Shown here piece by piece: positions 21,801-34,100 of a stretch of 64,000 bases of DNA. Source of the stretch: Schistocephalus solidus (lineage: Eukaryota; Platyhelminthes; Cestoda; Diphyllobothriidea; Diphyllobothriidae); the NCBI GenBank assembly GCA_017591395.1, contig WEDG01000802.1:160006-224005 (forward strand). Reading direction: 5' to 3'. Position 1 is the first letter of the stretch. Each line of letters starts with the position of its first letter. A program made the position numbers and the translations under genes. The notes beneath the pieces were generated by a model. It was not told the origin of the DNA. It saw nothing but the letters and a program-made list of their open reading frames with translations, and did no database searches.

Positions 21801-22573
21801 GGTGAACGATTACCCAAACGACTCTTATACGGAGATGTCGCCATGGGTTCTCGTCGACGAGGAGGTCAAGTACGACGCTATCAGGACACTCTGAAGACTT
21901 CTCTGAAGCAACTGCAGATCAACCCAGCAACCTGGGAGGACCTCATCCGGAACCGACCTGCTTGGAGAACGACAGTTAATACAGGGCAGCAATCTACGAA
22001 GCCAACAGGATCACCACCGCCAAGACCAAAAGAGCGGCACGAACGCCACCAGCGCCCCGGACCAACACCACCAGTGCACAGGCCCTTCCAACATGCCTGC
22101 CCTGTCAACGCACCTTCCGTACGTGAATCGGCTTGGTCGAACATCTTCGGACGCAATGCACCAACATTCCAACAATTCCAACTTATACGTCAAATTCTAC
22201 CGTCCCTCATTCGAAATCCCCGTCCCTCACCCCGTCCCTCACCCCTAACATCAGTTCCAATACTCCCGCCATCATAGAGACCACATCCCAATACTCATCA
22301 CCTGTAACCTCCACCACCACCGCCACCGTCACCACCACCACAATCAGCGATTGGGACTCTCTCCTAAACTGTTTTCATTGCGACCGCACATTCACCTCAT
22401 GCATCGGCCTGGTCGGTCACCTGCGAATACATCGCTCGGAGGCTGGTTAATCAGTGCCTGGAGCACCAACACACGGCAGAGATCGCCGTCTCCACTGCCC
22501 TCACTGTCCTCGCACATTCACTCATCATATGGTCCTATTCGCTCACATGCTAATCCATGACAACCTGCGGTAA
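18886..22573 (+). pseudogene. LINE copy B endonuclease-reverse transcriptase-zinc-finger ORF, broken
   Basis: The only in-frame ATG ahead of the endonuclease is at 18886 (MRSKKSKK), 34 codons before VAAWNVRSLLDN. Motifs in order: [20 protein letters not shown] (Asn/Asp block), WTDHRLLISKM with the catalytic His kept, LSSGKAPGSNAIPAEIYKHG, FVDL then a stop (TAG at 20864-20866) then [32 protein letters not shown] (Asp pair at 21221-21226), [10 protein letters not shown] and LPKRLLYGD. Fingers follow at 22094-22165, 22370-22432 (HCDRTFTSCIGLVGHLRIHR) and 22496-22558, with stop TAA at 22571. Other stops include TAA at 19084 and several frameshifts. Three fingers, against five in copy A. Confidence 0.88.
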
Positions 22574-23363
22574 ACCACCGGAGACTAAGCCACATCAGTG
22601 CACACTACCTACACCAATCCATCGACAACACCCTCACAATCACCATTTACCAGAGTATATCACGGTTTTCTAGAAACCGTGGCTGGGAAGTCTGCCAATC
22701 TGACGCTTCCACCAGACCACGCCTCGGCCCAGTGTATGTGCTGTGTGTCGAGTGGCTGACCAGTGGACTGGGAGTCAGACAGCGATGGCGCCTCCATATC
22801 CCCTGATTAAGTGCATCCTGGTGTGTGCGTTATGGGGGCCAGGTCGTGCTGTGGGGCGCGAAGGCGGGTAGGCCGACCCGTTAGCCAATGCACCCACTTC
22901 CGTATCAGACAACTGACCGACTCGGACAGTGGTCTGATGGTGGGGGTTGGGGAGAGAGTTAGGTCGACAGGTCAGCGCATTTTTCTCACTATAACAAATC
23001 TGACGAGCTTGAAACTCTCACGGTGCGCTAAAAGCCGTGACTTGGAAGGTTGTCAACTAACGGGATAACTCGGACCGCGTGGTCAGCCCAATGTGTGTTT
23101 TGTTTGGAGTGGCTGACTGGCGGACTGAGAATCAGGCTGCAATGGCTCTTTCTTAATGTGGCCTTTATGGTACTCCCACTCCGTTGGGTCCGAGCCAGGT
23201 GTGGTGGTACGCCCAGGGCTGGCTACGGCCGCACCAGCCACCTGCGCCCTCTCCCCTCCCCGGTCTTCTTGACTCTGTTGTGACACCAGGCTCAGATGGG
23301 GGAGGAGGAGAGAGTGCGGTAGATGCAGCGAAAGTCTACTTAGTCGACAAAGTCGACAACTGT
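22574..23363 (+). other. LINE copy B 3' UTR
   Basis: It matches the copy A tail in order: the first CCGTGGCTGGGAAG module near 22677, the second CCGTGACTTGGAAGG module near 23034, then GGTGTGGTGGTACGCCCAGG near 23194. It ends in a shortened GTCGACAACTGTT terminus. The two-module arrangement seen in copy A is therefore a family feature, not a private duplication. Confidence 0.75.
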
Positions 23364-23389
23364 TGTTTCAGTGAGTACTGTTTTTTTGT

Positions 23390-23560
23390 AAAATATTACT
23401 GCCAAAGATCAAGGAGACTGGAACGGCCATTTCTACATTATTAGCCGCCATCAGGCAGGCCTACTCAACCACATATCTTGCGCAACGCGAGGCTTTATCT
23501 CGTGACTGGTTGAGTAAAAGTTCAATGCGCTAACCATTGAGCCACAGGCTGGTGGTCTTT
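23390..23560 (-). mobile_element. SINE family 1, minus strand
   Basis: Read on the minus strand there is a tRNA-like head (CTGTGGCTCAATGGTTAGCG, a clear box A), a decayed box B region, and then the body GGCTAATAATGTAGAAATGG followed by CAGTCTCCTTGATCTTTGG. The order and spacing match the copy at 9495-9790. It lies about 30 bp after the end of LINE copy B. Confidence 0.65.
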
Positions 23561-25904
23561 CCAGTTTAGAGTGGAAATATCCACCAAAGTTTTTGTTTTG
23601 TTCAGTTTGTCATATCGAAATAAGTGTCCTCATTATTTAGTTAAAAAGATAGGTCAGCGGTACTTTAGCATGCTGCAGCTAATTAAATTATGCTTATCTA
23701 ACCAAAAGTACCATGATATTTCAAGTAATGGCTGTAAAAAAGACAAGTAATCAGAGAGCAGCTGGGCCATTAAAACTTACCACTAAAAAATAAAATTATA
23801 TTTTACGGACAAGGATAAATAAACTTGGTACAGATGTTTCAAAAATATGTTGATCAACCTGTAGAAATGCACTTTATTCGATCATCAATTAAAAAGCCGT
23901 GTTAACAATTTGCATTTTGCTCTGTTTATACCCATTGTAATATGTGTAAAACAATAGGATTTAATTAATTTTCTGGTTAGGAAATACTTCGCACACCAAT
24001 CACAGCACTCATGTTAAGGCTTCAGGAATTCCATCATGAAACACTTCAGCACATTGATAAAATGCATCTTCGAAAAACACTTCATTTAGCTCCTGACTAA
24101 CCCGTTGACTTTATCTTTTAAATTTAAAGAGGGTAAACTTCAGTCGTCAAACTAGCCGACGAGGAAGAGACGTTAGCCTTAATCGGCCTTTAATAAATAT
24201 GCAGGTAGCCTTCCCACATCCTTCGTAGGAGACACGGCCTTTCAGCGAAAGTCAGCGCAAAAATGGCATATCTGCTCGTCTGAAGGTTCGTCTGAACATC
24301 AGTTGCCTGTGCTGTCAGACTTTTTGCTCGAGACAAAAGAAATCCTGATGTGAACACTGATTGTCGGAATTTTGTCAGATTTCAAAGATGGATGGTTCAA
24401 GCAGTCCATGCATACCAACAATCTAATATCGAAGCCTAGATGATAGCTTCGCTGTAAGTTTAATAGATTCGGTCGCAGAATAACTTAACTTGGCTTCTGA
24501 ATCCGACCCGTTCGGTTGCCTCAGTTACTAAACGTTTTTAGGTCACCAGCCGCCTACGAGCAATGGGGACTTGTGCGTGCTATCTTTCACAAAGACTCAA
24601 GCTCTTATGTGAAAGTAAAGAAAAGTATGGCATCTTTTAATGTTTAACTTTCAAGAGTTCGTTTTGATAATGAAGTGAGCGATATAACAGCAGGTACGTA
24701 AACATCAGCTTCACTTGCAGAATCTGGTTGATCAAAATGTAGGCAGTTCACCATCCAACTCGTAACCTGTCACCTAGTTTCATCACGAAATCCCCTCCAG
24801 TAAACGTTTCTCTCACAAATATATAAAAATGCTAAGAGCATTAAGGCTTTCCACAGCTCTAAGTTGCTCATAGCAGGCCAGGTTGGTTCATGAAGGTCTC
24901 AAAAGTTGTCATAGGCATGGGTAACCTAATCTTGTAACTTTCGGGTTAAGCAGTCGTAATGGACACGGTCTGTTGTAAAGCAGCATTGTTCTTAAGGCTA
25001 TACTAGAATATCTAGTTCCTTCGACGTTGGGAAAGTTGTCATTGAGGAAATATTTACAACAATAAGTAAACCATTTTAGATTACAAGGCTCGACTTCTTG
25101 AACACGCCGATTTACTAAGGCTGTTATATCCAACGTAAAAAGTACAGAGTGGGAAGTATTTTCACCTTATCCGGGAAATACACCTGAATTTTTGGTCGTT
25201 CCGCGTTTTGCTTTTACATTTTAACGAAAACATTCTCCTTCAAAATCCCACGTGTTGCCGTGGAATTAATGTAACTCAATTGTGTTTCTGTTTAGGTCGA
25301 CTTAAAACCTGACTAACATTCGCATTGATACTTGAAAGCAGTTAATAGTACATCAGTTTTGGCACAAATTGGATGTGAGTCAGTTAATCATTTCCAGATC
25401 TGATGAGCAAGGTTGCAGTGTTTTTAGTACTTTTGATTAGGGCCTTGAGTTAATTTTTTATATCAGCTAGCTTTTGTCATTATTTGATGCCGCTTTATTC
25501 CTCATCACTTGGACAACAATCAATTCCCACAGCCACCTACAATTTATCTAATGTTTTCAGTGAATATGCGTGCAGCAAAATGAATCGACTGCTTAAGCAC
25601 TCGTTTATTCTTCCTTTAAATAAAACGTCCATAACGTCTGCATAGAACTTCGAGAGTAAATCATTTACAAGGGAATTTAAAAAGACTGTAAAGATTAAAA
25701 TAGTTAAAGTTACTTCAGGACTGAAGTTAAACACTTCAGTGATAGCCTACGAAAAGATGTAAAAAACGTTATTCTGTGGGTACTGATTACCGACGTTTGT
25801 GACAGCCTCAGCAAGCAAATGCGCTTCAGAATCAGCTAATTGTGCATTTTTTAAGAGAAACAAAGCAAAATATTTATATTAAAGTTAATTCACGGATGGA
25901 GTGG
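23561..25904. other. AT-rich DNA, nothing recognised
   Basis: No gene or repeat was recognised by eye. Short chance reading frames only. Confidence 0.55.
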
Positions 25905-26060
25905 AGAGACGTACTCTCACCGTTGTGCCTTGGACATCCACGTAGAGCTTTTGCAGGCATTCGCACAGTGGCCAAAACTATACGCTAAAAGAACTTCTGG
26001 CAAAGACAGTGGAGACTGTAATGACCATTTATGGATTATTAGCTGACGCCTGCCCGTAAA
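25905..26060 (-). mobile_element. SINE family 1 body and tail, minus strand
   Basis: The tail block ACTCTCACCGTTGTGCCTTG (25914-25933) and the body block GACAGTGGAGACTGTAATGA then CCATTTATGGATTATTAGC occur in the same order as at 32940-33100. The head is missing or unrecognisable. Confidence 0.6.
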
Positions 26061-28434
26061 TATTTAATTCCATGAAAATCTCTCTTCAGGCCAGTACAGT
26101 TATAGGGAACGCTGGCACGTAGTAGAAATTTAAAACATGAAATTGATAGTGTTTTTCTGTTTGTGTAGTTGTGTTATGTAGGAGGTGCGCAAAGAGAAAG
26201 GATGGTAAGAAATAATGTGTTAGGTGGCAGTGAGCGTTTGGTAGAGCCGTTCAAGGGTAAGGGTGGGGGGAAGAGATGGTGTGGAGGAATGCATGCAGTT
26301 AAGCCATGCTAAGTGCGGAGCTTGTATGCGGTTCTTTTGTGCGCGCAAAACCGGCTTCTTAAACCTTATGGCAGTTGCTTCTGCTGCTACTAATAGACGT
26401 TGATCCAGTAACTTGGGGTAGTTTGGTGCAAGGCGTATGCTCGCCAAATCGTCTTTTAAATATCTTTTTATTGGAATGTGCGCAACTCTATGAAAACCGT
26501 TTTTAGATTAAAGTTAGGTAACTCCGCCAGAACCTTTTTGTTGCGTTTCAGTGTTGTTAAATAGGGATTACCTCTGGAATTTTGCTAAGGACTCTACTGT
26601 GCAGTATTAGACGCTTTAGTTTATTGCCATTTTACTGTTGGTTCTCACAGGATTGCCTATTATAACAGAAAAAATATGATTAAGGTTATATTTACTTGTC
26701 AAAATAAGATATGCGCCTAAAGTGGGACAATATTGACTGGTTAGGCATTCACATGAGGGAAATCAAGAGGCTAAAAAACTGACCAGTCGATGTGAAGTTC
26801 TACGTTGCAGTATGCCCACTTAACTCCAGCTGCCTAAGCAACTTGCAAGCTTATCAGTCACAAAAACAATTTCTTTTCGATTTTCTTTTGATATAACTTA
26901 TATTTAAAGGACACCATTTACCTAAATTCGGATGTTATACCCACCAATTAAGGAGTTACGCCTTCTTCAAACTCAAGGTTTATAAGGATGAGCCTGTCGT
27001 TGTTCTCTAATAGTGCAAAATAAGTTAATGGTTACCGAAGTGTATAAAGTGATTACATTTACCATTCAATTATCTGAGTATCACAATGAATGTTTATTGA
27101 AAACCCCACGTTTAAGATGATTTTTTACAGTAAAAGTACATAGTGTGAAGCTCGTAAACCTTAACAAAATTTAAAACAAAGACAGTGTTCCAACATTTAA
27201 GTGCGTCAATCGACTTTTTAACATCCAAAATAAAGCCTTCTTGTACATAATGAAGAGAAAGTGGGTTACAATACAACAGCTGGAATAAAAAAACTATCCT
27301 GGCATATTTTCTATGAAACACAATGAACTTGTGAAAAAATGCAAAGATGTGAGTTAGAAGTTCATGCTATGTACATTTTAAATTGGTAGCTGAATCAAAT
27401 CCCATTGAGCGACAGTATTTTATCGTTTAGGAATTTTCTATGGACTGCGCATCCTACTAATGCATCTTGCAACCTATGTTTTAGAAATTATTTAAATTGA
27501 AAATTGCGCTAAAAATTTTGATTACAAATTTGTGAGCTTTGTTGCAAGCCACGTTGGAAAAAAGAACAGCCGCGGAACGGAATATCAAAAAATTAAAAGG
27601 AAAATCGAATGAGTCTTTTCAGTTAACGGATGTTGAATCACGAGATTCCTGGAACTTTCATATTTTGCCCTCCATCATGCTGCAGGCTGTAGAGGAGGAA
27701 TTTGGAAAACTCAAGCGATATACGTGAAAGCGGAATGGCGGTATTGGTCAGAACTTGTGAATATTTATTGTCATGTCACACCGGAAAGAAGGACACACTA
27801 CAAAACGGGTGCATTTGATAATCGTTCAAAACATAATACAAACCCTAGGATAAACCTTAGTTCATGCATGCCAGCTCAGCAAACACACAGCGAAGAAACA
27901 CTTATTTGCCTGATTATAAAAAATCAGTTTTAATCTGGGCGGATGTTCTTTAGATTAAGCTTATCCTTGGTTAGTCACCATTATAGATTTTGATGAATAA
28001 AACACTTAAGATAAGCCTTAACCTATCCAAGAACTTTTCTTTTATACCAACCATATAGGGCATGTATTACAAATTTAGTCAATTTCAGTCAGTTTTCTTT
28101 ATGATGTTTAAATCATTCGCAATAAAACTAGGAGTAAATCACAAGAACTGATATCCTTTAAAATTTTGTTAAGTAAAAACTTTGCTGTGATTTTTATACT
28201 AAGCGACAAACGTTCTTAATCGTTTTATAACACTGAGAAAATGAGAAAAGCCTAACTGAATGGAATATTGGGAGGGACATTAAATAATTACCATATGGAC
28301 TAGGTACACGTCTTAGCGTTTAATTTTTTTCATTCTCAGATCCATACTTCGACCTAGTATCCTGATAGCATTGTCCAAGCGTCTCTCTAACTATGCCTTC
28401 ACAGCTCAGGATTTCAGCTTGTTTGCGTCTAGTG
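26061..28434. other. AT-rich DNA, nothing recognised
   Basis: A 62-codon frame at 27539-27727 has a varied composition but no motif I recognise. Otherwise there is nothing to report. Confidence 0.5.
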
Positions 28435-28702
28435 ATCTGTTGGGTTGGCTGGGCACAGCCGGCGCCAATCACGTCAGGGGTTGCCATGCAGAAAAGAGTA
28501 AGCCAATCACAATAATAGCCGCAGGCTAACCATAGGGGCTATTCCTGGGGGGATTGCAATGTTCTTAGGCTCTCCGGTTCTGGTTCCTTTGACCTGGTTG
28601 TGAAAACCTTGGCGGTATCGGTGGGATTCGAACCCATCCCAGAAAAAATGGCTTTAGTACAGCCAATGCTCCAGCCATCTGAGCTACGAGGCCCCAAAGG
28701 GA
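28435..28702 (-). mobile_element. tRNA-derived SINE family 2, fuller copy
   Basis: On the minus strand the head reads GGGGCCTCGTAGCTCAGATG (box A) and, 50-60 nt on, GGGTTCGAATCCCACC (box B). An anticodon-arm-like hairpin can be drawn (TGGCT, loop GTACTAA, AGCCA). The expected acceptor partner GGCCCC is absent after the T arm; instead a body continues with GGTTTTCACAACCAGG. The copy at 4190-4305 shares the head and the first part of the body. I therefore call a SINE, not a tRNA gene, although the head is well preserved. Confidence 0.7.
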
Positions 28703-30119
28703 TCAGTAGGTATAATCACACGTAAGTCAAGTTAAGAAGGGGAAGCAAGAAACGCCACTGAACTTTCATATGTGTATACAGCTTTATCTGGATAGACCAA
28801 CAAGAATGTGCTTACCAGTGTTGGGCACTTGTAATGCGTCTGAGGGAGCTTATGGCACTATTGACTGCGGAACATTGAGATATCAAGTTGTTTACATCTG
28901 AGGTTTACAGTTCTTACTAACGCCACCTTCTGAAATGAGGATATTGCCTGATAGAGTTCGTGACATGTTTTGGATTCCGAAGGAAGGCCTTATGCTGGGA
29001 TACAACTTGAACATGCAGACCGAATTAAGCGGCTGCATTGCAAATTCACAATTGTGATTTTACTCATGCCTAGCAGCGGGGTCTCACTGCTCAGATGCTT
29101 AAAGCGTTGGTTGTACTCAAGTTTTTTCCTTTTCAATGGCTTAACTCACACCGAGGCTTTTGTGTTTTGTACAGTTGAATGAAATAAAATTTGTATCAGT
29201 TATTTTCAAGGGCCATCAGTGGTATATAAACCCATTCACTTTGCCTCCGCATAGATTACGTAAAATTCATTTCAACTACTTTACTGCGCTTATGGGAAGA
29301 TTCAGGGGTTTGCTAAATATTTGTAAGTGAAGAGAGAAAATATTTTTTACAATTAAAGGCTTTTTTCGAAAATTTCAACGTAGTTTCAGTTTTTAACCCA
29401 TCGGTTGTAAGCAGTCAGTTACCCATTGAAACCGGACATGAACATGTTATAACTCAGTCAACTTTTCTGTTGCTTTGAAAGAAATAAAATTTCGGTCCTA
29501 GAAAACTGCCTCCCCGGTCGGCTTCCATTGGCAAATTCACATGATAATTTGAGAGCAGAAAACTAAAAAAATACTTAAGTATAATTAAATGCTTAGATAT
29601 TCAGGCATTAAAACCTGACCATGAGGTTTCACACTCCTGCATTTTTGAGCGAAAACAATAATTAAATTTAACTTAAGCGCATTAAACACTCTTCTTGCAT
29701 GCTTCTAATTAAAGAACCATTTGTATTTTATAGTCATTCAAAACATGCTATGAACGTTAGGAGTGCTTAAAGTACCGATAGAGTCGGGCGATTCGGAAAA
29801 TGTTTGTTTTCAATGCTGATCTTCACTTAACGTCCCTTAAAAATTCCTTACCAGGTACGCCATTCACCCGAAATTTCCTCACAGATATACGCAAGTTATA
29901 TAATAAGCGCAAATACTGTAGGTCAAATTAACTTTGAAGAGTATTCCCCATTCGTTCTGAGGAAAGCCGGGTGAAAACAAATTTTTATAAACCACTTGCC
30001 TTGCTTCTACACCTTCCAATAAAAACTCAATTGCGTAACGTTGTCTAAAAGTGCGCCATTTCATGTTATATAGCCTCGGAACTTAATTAAACTTCCAGCT
30101 TTGATATCCACAGCAGATT
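28703..30119. other. AT-rich DNA, nothing recognised
   Basis: No motif, RNA gene or repeat was recognised. Confidence 0.5.
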
Positions 30120-31938
30120 TGACCGTAAATCATTAATCAACACTCCCCCACTGACAAATTTATTCAACGCTTGATATCTGATCTTAAATTGTGAATTACG
30201 AGCCGCAGCCTTACATAGCGAATTCACCCTCAGTTCTGGTGTTAAAACTCCATTTATATCCAACGCGGGCTGTCCCAAAGTGAAAAATGATGAGAACGAA
30301 AAATGTCCACTACGACAAGTCAGATTTAAACTGCAATAAGAAACAAGCCAGAGCCTGAATTTAGGTTTTGGTCACTATGAATCTGTTGCTATTTGTTTTG
30401 ATATGGCTAGTTTAGCACAACTAATCAGACAGAAACCGTCATTTCCCAATCATTGCTTTTTGCCGGTATTTGTCCTGCATGCAAAACACACGCATTGCCC
30501 ACCTATGTAATAGGCTGTGTGAGAACAAATCAGTTAGAAGTTTACGCTGATTTTGCTCAAACTTTATGCAGGGGATCACTAAACTTTAATAGGCCTGCAA
30601 AATCTCAAACCGTCCGTTTAGATTCTATGCAAAATCACTCAATTTTTCCTGCCAAACGACGTAGTATTGATTCTTTACATGAATATTTGGAAGACCTCAA
30701 TTATGAAACTAGTAAGTTATAGTGCAGACAAAATGAGCTTCTCTAAAAAATAAAATGGGACTAGTAAAACAGGCAGAAAAACTTTAAAAATACTTTTTAT
30801 TGATATCCATAGAGAAAATGAGATATATTGATGTGACGCTCTTGCATGCGCGGTTCATATTGTACGCTATTTTCAATAACAAATATATGTGTTTATTTTT
30901 TCCAACGGCTTAATAATGAAACTTATCAATTGAAAACAATCCCTTTAATACTAAAAAAAAGTTAAAAAATAATGGCATATTTTACAAAGCATAGTTTATT
31001 GAACAGTACCATGATATCACCAGGTTAAATTAAACGATGTCATTCATTCGGACAAAGAAGAGTAACGGTACATTCTGCCTTGGCGACAAAAAGTGCAGTA
31101 GACCTAGGAAATTAAATAATAATCTCCAAATCAACCTGCTCAATCAGTGACCATTATGGTGAAAATTTTGACTGAGTTAAGTGCTTTCTTGCTATGTGGT
31201 TAATACAACAGGTGAGAATTGATAAACAGACGGTTATTATTTGATTACCAAAAAACTAGCGTATAGTAGAATCCCAATCTCCAATAAATGACGTCAAAAA
31301 CTTTCCAGTATGCCTTAGCTGTTTATAAAACTTTGCCAAGCATACATTAAGCCATATTATCGCGAAATTTGTTGCGGGCAATTGAACGTGTTCCATTGAT
31401 AGATTGTGGATGAATAACGTTTGTGTGTACATCTAATTAACAGAAATAAAAATCTTTACAGGATTTGTCGTAAAGAACAGCATGCAAATAAATCGTGAAT
31501 ATTTCGACGTCTTGGTTTGTCTTTTTAATTTTTCAGACGCACTACCACCAATCCCGTTCTAATTTACTGTTTTCTGGGGAAACATTGTTAAATTTCCCTT
31601 GGTGATTATGTTTTCGCTGTTCGCCCGTTCATCCTAATACTTGACACTGTAATCATCACATAAACATCATTTGAGTGTTCTGAGGGCTTGCAGTTCCTAA
31701 AACATATGTTATTCACTATTAAACTTAAATAATGTTCCAAGACCAACTTTGTGGATTCTTAACAGACAAACCAGTTTGAAGGTGTCTTAATGCCCATTTT
31801 CACGGCCACTCGGTAAAAGTGCATTGCATTAAAAATAAAACGTTGTCCGCTTAATTTTCTGCCTGCCGATGATGATGACAATAGGCTCCCTTTAGTTGCT
31901 TCAAAAAAGGCTCATCACTAAACTTTCTGGATAAGCTG
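30120..31938 (+). repeat. Tandem segmental duplication, copy 1
   Basis: Long collinear blocks recur in the next segment: CTTGATATCTGATCTTAAAT near 30173 and 31987, CCACCTATGTAATAGGCT near 30499 and 32315, ACCATGATATCACCAG near 31008 and TAATATCACCAG near 32841, and the block around TTTTTCAGAC at 31533 and 33687. The two copies abut. The offset is about 1,815 bp at the left and grows after the insertion in copy 2. One 89-codon frame here (30453-30722) is not kept open in copy 2, so it is probably not coding. Divergence is substantial, roughly one difference in five to six by eye. Confidence 0.75.
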
Positions 31939-34100
31939 ACGGCCGATTAAAAATCAACATGGCTTTCACTGAAAAATACTTTCACCACTTGATATCTGAT
32001 CTTAAATTGTGAATCACGAACCGCAGCCTAACAAAGCGCATTCACCCACCGTTCTAGTATTGAAACTTTATTTATATTCCCCCTGGGCTGTCACACAGTG
32101 AAAAAAGATGAGAAAGAAAAATACCCACTACGACAGGGCAGATTTAAATAACAATATGTTCCCCGCCAGAGCCTGAATGTAGGTTGTGGTAACTAGGACT
32201 CTGTTGCTATTTGTTGTGATATGGCGGGTTTAGCACAACTAATAAGCCGGAAACCATTATTTCCCAATCTTTGCCTTTTGTTGGTATTTATCCTGTATAC
32301 AAACACACATATTGCCCACCTATGTAATAGGCTCCTGGGGAACGAAACAGTCAACTGTTAACGCTGATTGCGCTAAAATGTTATGTAAGGGATCACAAGG
32401 TCTTAATAGGCCTGCGAAATCTTAAACCATCCATTTAGAGTCTATGCAAAATCACTCAATATTTGCTGCCAAATAGTGTATTGCTGATTCTTCCCTCGAA
32501 TTATTGGAAGACGTTAATTATAAAATTCATAAGGAAGTAGATCAGAAAAACCGAGAAAAATGACTTTAAATAGAAAAAGGTGAACATATGTTATCCTTCT
32601 TTGTGCATAAAGAAAATTTGTAGGAAGTATTTAACTTTCCTATTTAGGAAATGTTTTTTGACTTTCTTGCATTCACATGTACATGGCATTCGCTATTCTT
32701 AATAACAGAAGAGGTGGATTTGTTTTTCAGCTGCTTATTAAGCAAACGTAGCATTTGAAAATATGCATTGTTAATGGTTGAAATAGCATTAGAATAAATA
32801 TTGGCATATTAACAAAAGCCAAGTTCAGCGGACAGTACCATAATATCACCAGTTTGAACTAAACAATTTCTTTCATTAGGAAATAAAAAAGGGTACATTA
32901 TGCCTCGGCGACGGAAAACTTTGCAATATGATGAAGTGGCACTCACCGATCATGTTACAGAACATGCTTTTCCCGTTGTGCCTTGGCAGTCGAATAGTGA
33001 TCAGTAGCATACATATGATTGTGCACCGACAAAGACAAGGGAGACCATAATGGCCATTTCTGGCTTATAAGCCGTCATCAGTCAGTCATACCCAATCCCA
33101 GGTGTGACCACCTGGAAAAAGCAATCGAATCAATTACCAAAGATAACGGGTTCAAACCCCAGCTGTTCCACATTTAGATTGGGTATGACCGGCTGCTGAC
33201 GGCTAATAATCCAGAAATGGCAATTCTGGTCTCCCTTGTCTTTATCGTTACTCCATAAAATGTGCAATAAACATATGAAATTTAATTATCGCGTTCAGCT
33301 TATTCGGGTTAATCAGGTAACATAACGTCAAGCAGTTTGATTCAGCTGTGTGCCTCATTGTTAATTTGGTAACACAACAGCTAAGAAGGAATAAAAAAGT
33401 TTACTTATTGAGCATTAAAAAATAACCTATGTTAAAAATAAAATCACTAAAGATTTGCAACAAAACATACTTGGTGTGACGCATGTGGGTGAAATTTTTC
33501 CGAAAATACATTGAACCTTATTTTCAAGGTTTTGCGTGCGACTGCAAGTGTTTCATTTACAGATTGTAGTCGATTAATGTTTGCGTATACATCTTCTTAG
33601 CAGACATGACAAAGTTAACTGATTTGCCATTTAAAACAATATTTATACAAACCCCAAGCATGTTAAAGTCTTCGTTAATTACTTTTTTTCAGACACCCGA
33701 TCAATCATCATGTTCTGGTCTACTATTTTCTGTCGAAAAAGTGTTAGTTTTTACTTAGTGATTCTGTTTTTGCATTTCTACCGTTCATCATGAGATGAGA
33801 GACTGCGGTCCTCATAGGAAAACTTTGTGGGTTTCCAGAGAACGTGAGGTTTCCAAACTGGGCTTTGGTCTCTTTCAAACTTAACTGGCGTGCTAAGCAA
33901 AAAGTCTTGGAATTATAACAACATAAACAGGCTTGAATCATTTTTATACCAATTTTTAACCACAAATGGGCGACGAAGTGTATTGCTTAAAAAATAAAAC
34001 CTCGCACACTCACTGCTCCGATTGTTGATGATGAAGAAAAAAGGCCCCCTCCAGTTGCTTCAAGGAGGCAACTACTAAACTTTCCGGATACACTGTCTTC
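31939..34100 (+). repeat. Tandem segmental duplication, copy 2
   Basis: This is the partner of 30120-31938, ending at the CTTTCCGGATA block (34080), which matches CTTTCTGGATA at 31923. It is longer by the 328-bp SINE insertion at 32929-33256; without that its length matches copy 1. An alternative reading is two adjacent insertions of one unknown AT-rich transposon, but no terminal repeats or coding motifs support that. Confidence 0.75.
32929..33256. mobile_element. Inverted SINE dimer inserted in duplication copy 2
   Basis: The left arm (about 33024-33098) carries the SINE family 1 body in minus orientation and the right arm (about 33178-33252) carries it in plus orientation; GACAAGGGAGACC pairs with GGTCTCCCTTGTC. 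The centre holds a box B-like GGGTTCAAACCCC and a small palindrome CAGGTGTGACCACCTG. The flanks AAAACTTTGCAATA (32915-32928) and AAAATGTGCAATA (33257-33269) look like a diverged TSD. Copy 1 has the uninterrupted site at about 31089, so the boundaries are well defined. Confidence 0.7.

Larger units (their letters stand above)
18205..23363 (+). mobile_element. LINE copy B, 5'-truncated, three-finger subtype
   Basis: Homology with copy A starts near 18205-18228 (GGGTGTATGGGGTACTAG), so about 0.8 kb of leader including the 16-bp monomers is missing. The ORF then runs from about 18886 to 22573, and the 3' UTR to about 23363, where GTCGACAACTGTT matches the family terminus. About 70 bp just before the end is deleted relative to copy A. 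Protein-level differences from A, R and M (for example NLPVADADNSVENHW against [16 protein letters not shown]) mark a separate subfamily. No convincing TSD was found. Confidence 0.85.

Noticed and set aside
28620..28702. Functional tRNA gene on the minus strand
   Set aside because: Boxes A and B are good, but the acceptor stem does not pair and a SINE body continues; a second copy (4190-4305) has the same body.
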